A DNA stretch of 64,000 bases from Tardiphaga sp. P9-11. Its GTDB lineage: Bacteria > Pseudomonadota > Alphaproteobacteria > Rhizobiales > Xanthobacteraceae. The translations under genes and the position numbers were made by a program. The stretch lies in the NCBI RefSeq assembly GCF_008329525.1, contig NZ_NPKQ01000002.1, positions 744,001-808,000 of the forward strand, given 5' to 3'. Positions 17,539 to 27,581 of this stretch are shown one piece after another; the stretch's first letter is position 1; the number at the start of each line of letters is the position of its first letter. The notes under the pieces were generated by a model. That model searched no databases and was not told where the DNA came from. It was given only the letters and a program-made list of their open reading frames with translations.

Positions 17539-18504
17539 ATGAACGTTCATGCCCCGTTGGCACTGTCGCTGCTGAATGCCTCGGCCTCCGCATTTGCGGC
17601 GGACGTCGCTGAAGCCCTGTCGCAGCACCCGAAAAAACTGTCCCCGAAATACTTCTATGACGAGGCTGGCTCCGAACTGTTCGAGCAGATCACCAAGCTG
17701 CCGGAATATTATCCGACACGCACCGAGCTCGGCATCCTCCGCTCGCGCGGCAAGGACATCAACGCGATCATCCCGAAGAATGCCGCGCTGATCGAATTCG
17801 GCGCCGGGGCCACCACCAAGGTGCGGCTGCTGCTGGATGAATGCGATTTCGGCGCCTATGTGCCGGTCGATATCTCCGGCGACTTTCTGCACGCACAGGC
17901 CGCTGAACTGCGCAAGGATTTCCCAGGCTTGAAGGTGCTGCCGGTGAATGCCGACTTCACCGCTCCCTTCGACCTTCCCCCTGATATCCGGATGATGTCG
18001 AAGGTCGGCTTCTTCCCGGGCTCAACGCTCGGTAATTTCGAGCCGCACGAGGCCTGCGCCTTTCTGCGCTCCGCCCGCGCCATTCTCGGCAAGGATGCAT
18101 TGATGCTGATCGGCATCGATCTCGAAAAGGACGAGAAACTGCTGCACGCCGCTTATAACGACGCGGCCGGCGTCACCGGCAAGTTCAACATGAATGTGCT
18201 GGTGCGCATCAACCGCGAACTCGGCGGCGATTTCGATCTCGGCGCCTTTGTGCATCGCGCGATCTACAATCGGGAGCGCCACCGCATCGAGATGCACCTG
18301 ATCGCCAAGGAGCCACAGACCGTGCACGTGCTCGGTCGCAGTTTCAACTTCCGCGCCGGCGAGAGCATCCACACCGAGAGCAGCTATAAATACAGCATCG
18401 AGCGTTTTGCAGCGCTGGCCCGCGGTTCGGACTGGGAGCCCAAGGCGTCATGGACCGACGCGGACAAGCAGTTCTCGGTGCATGCGCTGATGGCGGCGGA
18501 GTGA
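17539..18504 (+). CDS. egtD: L-histidine N-alpha-methyltransferase EgtD
   Basis: EgtD trimethylates histidine to hercynine, the first step of ergothioneine synthesis. The 321-residue SAM-dependent enzyme shows LIEFGAGATTKVRLLLDE (SAM loop), YFYDEAGSELFEQI near the start (histidine binding) and FFPGSTLGNFEP. GAGGAGA lies just before the ATG. The gap to egtB is 45 bases, so they form an operon in which the later enzyme is encoded first. Confidence 0.96.
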   Translation: MNVHAPLALSLLNASASAFAADVAEALSQHPKKLSPKYFYDEAGSELFEQITKLPEYYPTRTELGILRSRGKDINAIIPKNAALIEFGAGATTKVRLLLDECDFGAYVPVDISGDFLHAQAAELRKDFPGLKVLPVNADFTAPFDLPPDIRMMSKVGFFPGSTLGNFEPHEACAFLRSARAILGKDALMLIGIDLEKDEKLLHAAYNDAAGVTGKFNMNVLVRINRELGGDFDLGAFVHRAIYNRERHRIEMHLIAKEPQTVHVLGRSFNFRAGESIHTESSYKYSIERFAALARGSDWEPKASWTDADKQFSVHALMAAE

Positions 18505-18511
18505 ACTTACT

Positions 18512-18541
18512 CGACCTCGCCCCGCTTGCGGGGAAAGGTCG
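18512..18541. terminator. Hairpin after egtD
   Basis: A two-part stem (CGACCT with AGGTCG outside, CCCCGC with GCGGGG inside, TT loop) lies eight bases after the egtD stop codon. It belongs to a longer C/G-rich intergenic repeat that runs to about 18660 and recurs in this bacterial group. It probably ends the egt transcript and perhaps the convergent bolA. Confidence 0.5.
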
Positions 18542-18666
18542 AAATGCGCGCACCACAATTCGCGTGAAGGGGAGTCAGAGTTTTACTCAGAAGAGCCCCT
18601 CACCCAACCCTCTTCCCCACAAGCCACGCGAAGCTTGCCAGGGGACGAGGGAGCGACAGTGCTTCG

Positions 18667-18903
18667 CTACGCCTCCGGCACACCCGTCTGCAGCGCCAGT
18701 GCGTGCAGGACGCCGCCCATCTGGCCTTTCAGCGACTGATAGACGATCTGGTGCTGGGCGACGCGGGATTTACCCCGAAAAGACTCCGAGATCACGGTTG
18801 CCGCGTAATGGTCGCCGTCACCGGCCAGATCACGGATCGTCACCTGCGCGTCGGGAATCGCGGCCTTGATCATGGTCTCGATATCGCGGGCGTCCATCGG
18901 CAT
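18667..18903 (-). CDS. bolA: BolA-family protein
   Basis: This 78-residue BolA-like protein has a class II KH-like fold. The conserved FRGKSRVAQHQIVYQSL segment contains the histidine that ligates the shared [2Fe-2S] cluster with a monothiol glutaredoxin. Residue 3 is a second possible start (MDARDIETM), which fits the family best. The partner grxD lies 2.8 kb away on the same strand, with the egt genes between them. Confidence 0.92.
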   Translation of the reverse strand: MPMDARDIETMIKAAIPDAQVTIRDLAGDGDHYAATVISESFRGKSRVAQHQIVYQSLKGQMGGVLHALALQTGVPEA

Positions 18904-19097
18904 TAATCGGGTCTCCAGAAAGGTTCGAATCGCGGCCAGTCGCTGCCGCCTCGGACTGCAAGCCTATCGCGACTGCCGCATGACGTCACGGCTTTCTAAC
19001 GATAATCCCTCGCATGCCCCTTTTAAAGGCCGGAGGGATCGCACATCTGAAGAAGTGAAATATGACCGTTACAATGCGACTGCATGAGGGTTTGACC

Positions 19098-19460
19098 ATG
19101 AAGCTTCCCGGCCCGGACCACCCGATCACCATTGCGCCCGCTGGCAAACACATCCGTGTTTCTGCCGGGGACGTCGTGATCGCCGACACGACCAATGCCC
19201 TGACCCTCAAGGAGGCCAGTTACCCCGCAGTGCTGTATATCCCCCGCGCGGACGCCAATATGGACGCGGTATCGCGCACCGACCGTGTGACGCATTGCCC
19301 GTACAAGGGCGACGCGAATTATTACAGCATCAAGACCGGCGACAAGGTTCTCGACAACGCGATCTGGACCTATGAGACACCGTTTCCGGCGATGGCCGAG
19401 ATCAAGGATTATCTCGCATTTTATCCAGACAAGGTGAGAATCGAGGAAGTACCGGCTTAA
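19098..19460 (+). CDS. DUF427 domain protein
   Basis: This 120-residue single-domain DUF427 protein has the typical beta-rich pattern: GKHIRVSAGDVVIADT, then YIPRADANMD, THCPYKGDANYY and AIWTYETPFPA. The function is unknown. The conserved histidine and cysteine in THCPYKG suggest a ligand or metal site. The ATG giving MKLPGPDHP is preceded by GAGGG at good spacing and gives the normal family start; an ATG twelve codons earlier is less likely. Confidence 0.85.
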   Translation: MKLPGPDHPITIAPAGKHIRVSAGDVVIADTTNALTLKEASYPAVLYIPRADANMDAVSRTDRVTHCPYKGDANYYSIKTGDKVLDNAIWTYETPFPAMAEIKDYLAFYPDKVRIEEVPA

Positions 19461-19582
19461 CCTCCCGTTTGATTTTTCGGCCGATTGCCGAAGCGGTCTG
19501 AGACATTTATCATAGCGGCGCGCATCACTGATGCGTCCGGCGACGCCTGTTGCGCGCGGAAGCGAGGGGGCTCGCCGTTCAC

Positions 19583-20755
19583 ATGTCAGACCGTAACGCT
19601 GCGCTCGATCGGGCCCGCACTTTCGTCACGCTGCTCGTGCTGGCGAACCACGCCGCTGTCGCTTACACTGCTTTCGGCCGCTATTACCCGAACCACTATC
19701 TGTGGTCGTCGGCGCCGATCGTCGATAGCCAGCGCTGGATCGGCTTCAACATCCTGACGCTGTTCAACGACACGTTTTTCATGTGTCTGATGTTCATGCT
19801 GTCGGGCCTGTTCGTCTGGCCGAGCCTGAAACGCAAGAGCATCGGCCACTTCCTGCGCGACCGCGCGCTGCGCCTCGGCCTGCCCTTCCTGGCGATGATC
19901 TTTGTGCTGATGCCGATCGCCTATTACGCGTCGTTCAGCCTGTCGACGCACAAGACCGGCTTTGTCGAATTCTACGTGAACAATTTCAAACAGGGCCAAT
20001 GGTTCGCCGGCCCCGGCTGGTTCATCTGGTATCTGTTGTTCCTCGACCTTGTCGCGATCCCGGTCTTCCTGTTCGCACCACGACTGGTGGACGGCATCAA
20101 CCGGCTGTCGATCCGTGCCTTCGAACGACCGTGGTTGTTCGCCGCCGCGCTCGCCGTCATCGCGGTAATCTCCTATGTGCCGTTCCTGTTTACGGTCGGC
20201 GCTGTCCGCTGGTTCAGCTGGGGCCCCCTGCAGGTCCAGTTCAGCCGCATGGCGATCTATGGCGTGTTCTTCTTCGCCGGCATGGGCATTGGCGCCGCCA
20301 ATATCGACCAGGGCCTGCTGGCCCGCACCGGCGCGCTGGCGCGGCAATGGCTGTGGTGGACCATCGCCGCCGCCGCCTCCTTTGGCTCGCTCGCTTATCT
20401 CGTTAACTTCCGCCGCATGAAGCTCGCCAATCTCACTGGCGCGCCGCCGTTCTGGTGGCAGTCGAGCTATGGCGTGATCTACGCGGTCGCCTGCACGCTG
20501 ATCTGCCTCGCAGTGCTGGCGCTGTTCCTGCGCTTCGGCCAGCGCGAGAAGAGCATCTTCGACCCGCTGCGCGGCGATGCCTATGGCATCTTCGTGCTGC
20601 ACTACATCCCGATGCTGTGGCTGCAATATGCGCTGCTGAACGCGCCGCTCGGCGCCGGGTCGAAGGCACTGATCGCCTTCGCGGGCACGCTGGCGGCGAG
20701 CTGGGCAGCGACAAGGGCACTGCGGCAGATCCCGGGCGCAACGCGCATACTGTAG
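19583..20755 (+). CDS. Membrane acyltransferase (acyltransferase 3 / OpgC-like)
   Basis: This roughly 390-residue protein has ten or so membrane spans and belongs to the acyltransferase 3 superfamily. It opens RNAALDRARTFVTLLVLANH, where the arginine-containing first span and following histidine are hallmarks, and contains MLSGLFVWPSLKRKS with a basic loop. These enzymes move acyl groups across the membrane onto glycans or other envelope molecules. The target is unknown. An ATG is preferred to the upstream TTG start. No sugar-synthesis genes are adjacent. Confidence 0.85.
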   Translation: MSDRNAALDRARTFVTLLVLANHAAVAYTAFGRYYPNHYLWSSAPIVDSQRWIGFNILTLFNDTFFMCLMFMLSGLFVWPSLKRKSIGHFLRDRALRLGLPFLAMIFVLMPIAYYASFSLSTHKTGFVEFYVNNFKQGQWFAGPGWFIWYLLFLDLVAIPVFLFAPRLVDGINRLSIRAFERPWLFAAALAVIAVISYVPFLFTVGAVRWFSWGPLQVQFSRMAIYGVFFFAGMGIGAANIDQGLLARTGALARQWLWWTIAAAASFGSLAYLVNFRRMKLANLTGAPPFWWQSSYGVIYAVACTLICLAVLALFLRFGQREKSIFDPLRGDAYGIFVLHYIPMLWLQYALLNAPLGAGSKALIAFAGTLAASWAATRALRQIPGATRIL

Positions 20756-20813
20756 CGTCGTCACACCGGCCTTTCCACATTCCAACATGAACGACGATCT
20801 GCAGGAGACCAGC

Positions 20814-21773
20814 ATGTGCGCGCGTAACGGCGACAAGGCGATCAATCTTCTTTTCAACGTCACGCCGGCGCTGTTCGAGGACTATCGCGAACCCATTCTG
20901 GATGCCCTCCGGCGCCGGAGCATCGACGCACGAGCCAGTCTCCTGGGTGACATTGCGCATCAGGACGTGGACTACATCATCCACGCGACGGGTGGTCCCA
21001 TCACCGATTTCGCCCCTTTCAGCAATGCGCGCGCCGTATTGAGCCTTTGGGCCGGTGTCGAGAAGATCGTCGGCAATGCGACGCTGACGCAGCCTTTGTG
21101 CCGCATGGTCGATGATGGGCTGCGGCAGGGTATGGTCGAATGGGTCGTGGGCCACGCCCTGCGCGCGCATCTCGGGATGGACCGCTATGTCTGTCAAAAG
21201 CCGCTGACGTGGGCGCAGCATGTTCCGCCACTCGCCACAGATCGATCGGTGACGGTGCTGGGTCTCGGCGAATTGGGATCGGCTGCGGCGACGGCGCTTG
21301 CCCAACTCGGCTTTCGCGTCACCGGCTGGAGCCGCAGTACGCACGAGGTTTCAGGCGTCCGCTGTGTCGCGGGATCGGAGAACCTGCCGCAGGCGCTGGC
21401 CTCGGCGGAAATCCTCGTGGGACTGCTGCCTCAAACGTCGGAGACCCTCGACCTCCTGAATGCCGAGCGGCTGGCGCTTTTGCCAAGGGGGTGTTTCATC
21501 CTGAATGCCGGACGCGGCACGCTGATCGACGATGACGCCCTCATCGCAGCACTCGACAGCGGACAAGTGGCCCAGGCGACGCTGGACGTCTTCCGCACCG
21601 AGCCCGTACCATCAGGCCATCCGTTCTGGTCGCATCCGGGGGTGACGATCTCACCGCACGTCGCAGCAGCAACGCGTGTTGGAACGGCAGCCGAGAACAT
21701 CGCAGACAATATCGTGCGCGCGCAGAACGGCACGCCGCTGATGAATTTGGTCGATCGGACGCTGAGCTATTGA
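20814..21773 (+). CDS. D-2-hydroxyacid dehydrogenase (glyoxylate/hydroxypyruvate reductase A-like)
   Basis: This 319-residue NAD(P)-dependent dehydrogenase has the nucleotide-binding loop VLGLGELGSAAATALAQLGF, a typical NAGRGTLIDDDALI segment, and the catalytic His in SPHVAAATR, together with the preceding Arg and Glu-type residues. It resembles GhrA, which reduces glyoxylate and hydroxypyruvate. The ATG giving MCARNGDK is chosen because CAGGAGA lies before it; a longer frame starts nine codons earlier. It stands alone between the acyltransferase and the convergent MOSC fusion. Confidence 0.88.
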   Translation: MCARNGDKAINLLFNVTPALFEDYREPILDALRRRSIDARASLLGDIAHQDVDYIIHATGGPITDFAPFSNARAVLSLWAGVEKIVGNATLTQPLCRMVDDGLRQGMVEWVVGHALRAHLGMDRYVCQKPLTWAQHVPPLATDRSVTVLGLGELGSAAATALAQLGFRVTGWSRSTHEVSGVRCVAGSENLPQALASAEILVGLLPQTSETLDLLNAERLALLPRGCFILNAGRGTLIDDDALIAALDSGQVAQATLDVFRTEPVPSGHPFWSHPGVTISPHVAAATRVGTAAENIADNIVRAQNGTPLMNLVDRTLSY

Positions 21774-21802
21774 GACGCTGGCGTGGCGCCTCCGCGACCA
21801 CG

Positions 21803-23563
21803 TCAGAGATCGACGACCACATCGCCCTCGGGCCGCGCGCAGCAGATCAGCACATTGCCGGCCGCTGGCAAATCGACAGGATCCGGCTGGTACGCGACTG
21901 TCCCGGCCACAAGCCCGCTTTCGCAGGAATGACAGACGCCCGTGCGGCACGACCACCGCACCGGCACGTCGCATGCTTCGGCAAGCTCAAGCAGGTTCTG
22001 AAACGCCGGCCCCCAATGCACGTTCAGGCCGCTGCGTGCGAACGACACCATTGGTCCGTCGCCGACCGCTCCTTCCGGAAGATGCGGAGGTCGCTGCGGA
22101 AGGGCTGCGATACCCGGGGTGCTTGAGGGACCGGCGCCGAATAGTTCGGCATGAATGCGAGCCTTGGCAATCCCCAAGGCTGCAAGCCCCGCGGTCAGTT
22201 CGCTGATGAAGGCCGTCGGCCCGCAGATGAAGAAATCGGCATCGCGCGGGACATCAAGCTCGCGCAGCGCTGCGATATCCAGATGGCCCTGGGCATCGAA
22301 ATCCACACCCAACCGGTCTGCGGGATCGGGGGCGCTGTAGCGGGTGTGGCGATGACCGTGCGCCAGAGTGTCGAGCATGGCTCTGGCTTCCTGGGCAAAC
22401 GGATGCTCGCGTCCATGGCGGGCGCCGTGGAGCCACCAGATATTTCGCGGCGACGCCTCGGCCGCCAATGCGTGCAGCATCGCCATGACAGGCGTCACTC
22501 CGACTCCAGCACTCAGCAGCACAACCGGACCATCGCCCGGCCGAAGCGTGAAGCTGCCGCGGGGCGCACTCACTTCCAGCACGTCACCGATCTGCACGTT
22601 CTCGTCGATATAGCCGCTCGCGACGCCGTGCGGCTCGTGCTTGACGCTGATGCGATAGCTGCTGTCGCTGGGTTCGCCGGATAGCGAATAGCTCCGCAAC
22701 AGCATGGGTGTGCTCGGCGACGCCTGCAGACGCAGCACGACGAACTGCCCGGGAAGCGCTGCGGCCAGCGGATGTTGATCGGCGGATTCAAACACCAGCG
22801 ACATCACGCTGCCGCTTTCACGGACCTTGCGCGCCACGCGGAGCGGACGGAAGCCGACCCAGGCCGGCGGCGCGGATGCGGGACCAAGCCCGGCATTTCC
22901 CGTCGCTTCGCCATTGTTCTCTTGTGCGAGCAGCGCCTCGAAGGATCCGCGCCAGCCCGCGCTAAGCGCGGGAATGCGTAGTGCGCGCACGAGCTCGTTG
23001 CGAGGATGACCGGGCCTGTAAAGCAGCGCGTCGATCTCTGCGACACTCATGCGCTCAGCACCGGCCGTGACCTGAACGATCTCGTCGCCGGCCCCGACCT
23101 CGCCCTCCTCGATGACACGTAGATAGAAACCGGGCCTGCCGCGCGCCACCAGCAGCGCGGCCATTTGCGGCTCGTTCATGCGGATGCCGACGCGATAGCA
23201 GGTGACACGCGGTTGCGTCACCTCGAACAGCGCGCTGCCGATCCGGTAGCGGTCGCCGATGCAGACCTCGCGGTCGGTCAGGCCATCGACGGTGAAATTC
23301 TCGCCGAATTGTCCGTAGCTAAAATCATTGCGGCCGAGTTCGCTCTGCCAGAAGCGATAGGAGTCCATCTGATAGACGAATACAGCCCGGTGCTCGCCGC
23401 CATGGCCGGCCAGGTCGCCCTGCCCGTCGCCATCGATATTGAGCCGGCGGACCATGCGCCGCTCTTGAACCGGCGCTTTCCAGATCGCGGTGTGAACGGT
23501 CTTGCCCTGCCACGCAATATCACGCGGCAGGCCCACATTGACCGAAAGCAAGCGAGCCATCAC
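21803..23563 (-). CDS. MOSC - ferredoxin reductase - [2Fe-2S] fusion
   Basis: This 586-residue three-part protein has a YiiM-like MOSC domain (about residues 1-215, with GDGQGDLAGHGGEHRAV, FGENFTVDG and CYRVGIR) followed by a ferredoxin reductase-type flavin/NAD domain (LRSYSLSG for FAD, LLSAGVGVTPVMAML for NAD). A plant-type [2Fe-2S] ferredoxin domain ends the chain, with ligands in CRTGVCHSC and a distal cysteine in LICCARP. The layout suggests electrons pass from NAD(P)H through flavin and cluster to a molybdenum-bound substrate at the MOSC domain, by analogy with the YiiM/mARC N-hydroxylated-compound reductases. The substrate is unknown. It lies immediately beside purL. Confidence 0.9.
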   Translation of the reverse strand: MMARLLSVNVGLPRDIAWQGKTVHTAIWKAPVQERRMVRRLNIDGDGQGDLAGHGGEHRAVFVYQMDSYRFWQSELGRNDFSYGQFGENFTVDGLTDREVCIGDRYRIGSALFEVTQPRVTCYRVGIRMNEPQMAALLVARGRPGFYLRVIEEGEVGAGDEIVQVTAGAERMSVAEIDALLYRPGHPRNELVRALRIPALSAGWRGSFEALLAQENNGEATGNAGLGPASAPPAWVGFRPLRVARKVRESGSVMSLVFESADQHPLAAALPGQFVVLRLQASPSTPMLLRSYSLSGEPSDSSYRISVKHEPHGVASGYIDENVQIGDVLEVSAPRGSFTLRPGDGPVVLLSAGVGVTPVMAMLHALAAEASPRNIWWLHGARHGREHPFAQEARAMLDTLAHGHRHTRYSAPDPADRLGVDFDAQGHLDIAALRELDVPRDADFFICGPTAFISELTAGLAALGIAKARIHAELFGAGPSSTPGIAALPQRPPHLPEGAVGDGPMVSFARSGLNVHWGPAFQNLLELAEACDVPVRWSCRTGVCHSCESGLVAGTVAYQPDPVDLPAAGNVLICCARPEGDVVVDL

Positions 23564-23615
23564 TTCCTCCGCAAGCGGTTGAAGTGCGATGCGACTGCGC
23601 TTGTGCCGGTGCGCC

Positions 23616-25823
23616 TTACGACGCCTTGCCGCTCATATAGTTCGGCAACCAGCTCTCATGCGCATGCTGCAACGCCTTGATATCCACCGCGCGTTCGCCG
23701 GCAATCGCCACCGCATGGCCGCCGGTCTTGCCGATCTGCACGCAGGGCACACCAACATTCTTCAGCTTCGACAGCACGGTCAGCAGCTGATCTTCCGCGA
23801 CAGCCACAATGTAGCGCGCCTGATCCTCGCCGAACCAGAACGCATGCGGCACCGTCGATGACGGCGCGGCATCGAGCTTGGCGCCGATGCCCGAGGCCAT
23901 TGCCATTTCGGTGAGTGCGACCAGGAGACCGCCATCGGCGATGTCATGCACGGCGGTCGCGGTGCCCGCATGGATCATGCCGCGGACCACATCGCCGTTA
24001 CGTTTCTCGGTGGCGAGGTCGACCGGCGGCGGAGCGCCCTCTTCCTTGCCGCAGATGTCGCGCAGATAGACCGATTGGCCGAGCCAGCCCTTGGTCTCGC
24101 CGATCAGCAGGATCGCTTCGCCGGGCTTCTTGAACGCCAGCGTCGCAGACTTGGTGAAATCGTCGAGCACACCGACGCCGCCGATCGACGGCGTTGGAAG
24201 AATGCCGCGGCCGTTGGTCTCGTTGTAGAGCGAGACGTTGCCTGACACGATCGGGAAGTCGAGCGCGATGCAGGCTTCCGCGATGCCCTTCAGGCAGCCG
24301 ACGAGCTGGCCCATGATCTCCGGCCGCTCGGGATTGCCGAAGTTGAGATTGTCGGTGACCGCCAGCGGCTTGCCGCCCACGGCGGTAATGTTGCGCCAGG
24401 CTTCAGCGACGGCCTGCTTGCCGCCCTCGGCGGGATCCGCCTCGCAATAGCGCGGCGTGACGTCGACGGACATCGCGAGACCCTTGGGGCCGTCCTCGAT
24501 GCGCACCACCGCGGCATCGCCGCCCGGGCGCTGCACGGTGTTGCCGCCGATGACGTGGTCATACTGTTCCCACACCCAGCGCTTCGAGCACAGTTCGGGC
24601 GTGCCGATCAGTTTCTCCAACGCATCCGGGATCGACGACGGCGCGGCGATGTCGCGCGCATGAACCACCGGCAACACCGGTGACGGCACATGCGGACGAT
24701 CATAGAGCGGCGCTTCGTCGCCCAATTCCTTGATCGGCAGGTCGGCCATCACCTTGCCGCCATGCTTTACGACAAAACGCAAAGTCGGCGTGGTGTAGCC
24801 CACGATGGCGAAGTCGAGGCCCCACTTCTTGAAGATATCCTCGGCCTGCTTTTCCTTCTCGGGCTTCAGCACCATGAGCATGCGCTCCTGGCTTTCCGAG
24901 AGCATCATCTCATAGGCGGTCATGCCCTCTTCGCGGGTCGGGACCATGTCGAGATTGAGCTCGACGCCGAGGTCGCCCTTGGCGCCCATCTCGACGGCAG
25001 AGCATGTCAGGCCCGCAGCACCCATGTCCTGGATCGCGATCACGCAATCCGCAGCCATGATTTCGAGGCAGGCTTCCAGCAGCAGCTTCTCGGCGAAGGG
25101 ATCGCCGACCTGCACGGTGGGACGCTTCTCCTCGGAATCCTCATCGAATTCGGCCGAGGCCATCGACGCGCCGTGAATGCCGTCGCGGCCGGTCTTGGAG
25201 CCGAGATAGACGATCGGCATGTTCACGCCTGACGCCGCGGCGAGGAAAATCTTGTCGGCATCGGCGAGACCGACGGCCATCGCGTTGACGAGGTTGTTGC
25301 CGTCATAGCGCGTATGAAACCGTGTCTGGCCACCGACAGTGGGCACGCCGAACGAATTGCCATAGCCGCCGACGCCAGCAACGACGCCCGACACGAGATG
25401 ACGGGTCTTCGGATGTCCCGGTGCACCGAATGACAGCGCATTGAGGCAGGCGATCGGCCGCGCGCCCATGGTGAAGACGTCGCGCAGGATGCCGCCGACA
25501 CCCGTAGTCGCGCCCTGATAGGGCTCGATATAGCTCGGGTGGTTGTGGCTCTCCATCTTGAACACGATGGCCTGGTTGTCGCCGATATCGATCACGCCGG
25601 CATTCTCGCCCGGCCCCTGCAGCACCCACGGCGCCTTGGTGGGCAGCCCCTTCAGATGGATGCGCGAGGATTTATACGAGCAGTGCTCGTTCCACATGGC
25701 CGAGAAGATGCCGAGCTCGGTGAACGACGGCTCGCGGCCGATCAGTTTCAGGATGCGCTCGTACTCGTCGGGCTTGAGGCCGTGGGAGGCGACGAGTTCG
25801 GGAGTGATCTTTGGCTCGGTCAT
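23616..25823 (-). CDS. purL: Phosphoribosylformylglycinamidine synthase II
   Basis: PurL is the ATP-dependent subunit that turns FGAR into FGAM, working with PurQ and PurS. The 735-residue length is that of the small, separate PurL. Signatures include [11 protein letters not shown] near residue 45, [20 protein letters not shown] around the ATP and magnesium site, and [11 protein letters not shown]. Related genomes encode purC, purS, purQ and purL side by side. Here purQ lies 15.7 kb away on the same strand, with accessory genes in between. Confidence 0.97.
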   Translation of the reverse strand: MTEPKITPELVASHGLKPDEYERILKLIGREPSFTELGIFSAMWNEHCSYKSSRIHLKGLPTKAPWVLQGPGENAGVIDIGDNQAIVFKMESHNHPSYIEPYQGATTGVGGILRDVFTMGARPIACLNALSFGAPGHPKTRHLVSGVVAGVGGYGNSFGVPTVGGQTRFHTRYDGNNLVNAMAVGLADADKIFLAAASGVNMPIVYLGSKTGRDGIHGASMASAEFDEDSEEKRPTVQVGDPFAEKLLLEACLEIMAADCVIAIQDMGAAGLTCSAVEMGAKGDLGVELNLDMVPTREEGMTAYEMMLSESQERMLMVLKPEKEKQAEDIFKKWGLDFAIVGYTTPTLRFVVKHGGKVMADLPIKELGDEAPLYDRPHVPSPVLPVVHARDIAAPSSIPDALEKLIGTPELCSKRWVWEQYDHVIGGNTVQRPGGDAAVVRIEDGPKGLAMSVDVTPRYCEADPAEGGKQAVAEAWRNITAVGGKPLAVTDNLNFGNPERPEIMGQLVGCLKGIAEACIALDFPIVSGNVSLYNETNGRGILPTPSIGGVGVLDDFTKSATLAFKKPGEAILLIGETKGWLGQSVYLRDICGKEEGAPPPVDLATEKRNGDVVRGMIHAGTATAVHDIADGGLLVALTEMAMASGIGAKLDAAPSSTVPHAFWFGEDQARYIVAVAEDQLLTVLSKLKNVGVPCVQIGKTGGHAVAIAGERAVDIKALQHAHESWLPNYMSGKAS

Positions 25824-26039
25824 GGGGTCTCTTGGCTCTGTAAGGCTTCTTCATAGGGAGATCGGAGCATGCGGAAAAGGCCTATTCCGGCCCGTTCCCC
25901 GCATGTCCCAAGCTTTGCCCGGGCAACGCCCTTACTGCTCGAAAAACAGCCTGCATAAGGCCCTGCGCCGGCGCCGGATTGCGCCCGCCGGATGGATCGG
26001 ATTTAACACTTTTCGCAGCCAATCCAAGGAGTTCAGACC

Positions 26040-26525
26040 GTGAATGTGCCCGCCGATGCTACCATCCCGTTCCACGCCGACGCCTATACCGCGACGGAGG
26101 GGGAATTTGCGGGCTGGACCACCTGGAAGCGGGATTCCTTCGAATCGGTCTCCGGCCCGTTCTGGCACAAGGTCGAGGCCGATGGCTCCGTCCGCTGTGC
26201 CTTCCGGGTCGAGAAAAAGCACCTCAACGGCATGAAAAACGTTCATGGCGGCTGCTTCATGACCTTTGCCGATTATTGCCTGTTCGCGCTGGCGTCCCGC
26301 GAGTTGCAGGGTCCGGGCATCACCGTCTCGTTCGGCTGCGAATTCCTCGATGCCGCCCGCGAAGGCGAGCTGGTCGAATGCCACGGCGAAATGACCCGGA
26401 TCGGCGGCTCATTGATCTTCCTGCGCGGAATCCTGAAAGCCGGCGAACGTTCGCTGCTGACCTTTTCCGGCACCATCAAGCGCGTGAAGAAACGCCCGAG
26501 GCCGGCGGCCATCGCGGCGGAGTGA
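26040..26525 (+). CDS. PaaI-family thioesterase
   Basis: This 161-residue hot-dog-fold acyl-CoA thioesterase has the core MKNVHGGCFMTFADYCLFA, which holds the HGG motif and the catalytic aspartate. It would hydrolyse an acyl- or aryl-CoA, perhaps a stalled degradation intermediate. Translation starts at a GTG. It is divergent from purL, leaving about 215 bases for promoters, and is followed at 66 bases by an AraC regulator that may be unrelated. Confidence 0.88.
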   Translation: MNVPADATIPFHADAYTATEGEFAGWTTWKRDSFESVSGPFWHKVEADGSVRCAFRVEKKHLNGMKNVHGGCFMTFADYCLFALASRELQGPGITVSFGCEFLDAAREGELVECHGEMTRIGGSLIFLRGILKAGERSLLTFSGTIKRVKKRPRPAAIAAE

Positions 26526-26591
26526 CCGGGGCCGATTGGCGGGCATTGGCGCATCCTGCTAGGCTCACTCGCGACACAGGCGGGCATCGAC

Positions 26592-27467
26592 ATGCTGAGT
26601 TCATTCGAACGGCTACGTCATCCGGCAAACGCGGATCTCCTGATCGCGGCGGACGACGAGCACGCGGCAGTCGCCGGCCGCGGCGATTACGCCATGCCGT
26701 GGCACTGGCATGATTGCCTGATGTTCATCCTGCCGAGCCGCGGGACGATCGAACTCAAGCACGAAACCGGACGCGAAGGCACGTGGCTGTCGCAGGACCG
26801 GTTTGCGATCGTCCCGGCGAACCAGGCGCATGAGACGCGCGCAGGGATCGGTGCGCACAGCCACGTCGCCATCTATGCAACCGGCTCCGTCCTCAAGCGC
26901 CTCGAAAGAGAGAACGGCTCGCTGAGCGAATTCCGCCGCAGGACATCGACGACCCGGCTGTTTCGCCGGTCAGACAGACTACGCGCCCTGCAGGCGCTGC
27001 TGGTCGGGGATGGCAGGCATGCCTATGGCAATGCCCATGTCCAACATGGACTGTCCTCTGCCCTGCTCGTTCAGTGCATCGCCGAGGCTCTGACCGGCGA
27101 CGCCGTATCCAGTGCCTCCCATCGCGAACACGGCATGACGTTGGTCGCAGAGCTGAGGGACTATCTCACCCTTCATGCCGACCGGGATGTTCCGCTCGAT
27201 GCCCTGGAAGAACGGTTCGGCATTTCGCGGCGTCACATCACCCGACTGTTTCGCGCGGGGACCGGCGCGTCGATCGGCGAATTCCAGCAACGGATTCGCC
27301 TCGACAATGCCAACGAGCTGTTGAAGGCTACAGATCTTCCGATCGGCGAGATCGCGCTCCGTGTCGGCTTCGACAGCGGCGCGGCGCTCGCCCATGCGAT
27401 GCGCCGGGCAGACGGCCAATCGCCAAGCGAAGTCCGCAAGCGGATGGCCCGGCCGATCAAAATCTAG
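26592..27467 (+). CDS. AraC-family regulator with cupin sensor
   Basis: This 291-residue regulator has an N-terminal cupin-like sensor domain (PWHWHDCLMFILPSRG, with histidines at the usual ligand positions) and a C-terminal AraC DNA-binding domain at about 190-285. Both helix-turn-helix units are visible: LDALEERFGISRRHITRLFR and GEIALRVGFDSGAALAHAMR. It lies upstream of, and on the same strand as, a phzF gene and a serine hydrolase gene and may control them. The inducer is unknown. Confidence 0.88.
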   Translation: MLSSFERLRHPANADLLIAADDEHAAVAGRGDYAMPWHWHDCLMFILPSRGTIELKHETGREGTWLSQDRFAIVPANQAHETRAGIGAHSHVAIYATGSVLKRLERENGSLSEFRRRTSTTRLFRRSDRLRALQALLVGDGRHAYGNAHVQHGLSSALLVQCIAEALTGDAVSSASHREHGMTLVAELRDYLTLHADRDVPLDALEERFGISRRHITRLFRAGTGASIGEFQQRIRLDNANELLKATDLPIGEIALRVGFDSGAALAHAMRRADGQSPSEVRKRMARPIKI

Positions 27468-27581
27468 GGCCCGCTGGAACGCGCGCCGCAGCAACATCCT
27501 CCGTAGCTTGATGCCGTTGAATTCCGCGCAGCGTTGGCTGAGGCGTATTGCGAACGCGCGAGGCTGCTAGAGGGTGCAAAC

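Noticed and set aside
18505-18660. Possible small RNA or decayed mobile element after egtD
   Set aside because: It fits a dispersed C/G-rich intergenic repeat and hairpin terminator; no promoter or conserved RNA fold was seen.
19586-20863. A 425-codon open frame antisense to the acyltransferase
   Set aside because: Arg/Gln/Glu-rich shadow of a membrane-protein gene; no motif and no promoter.
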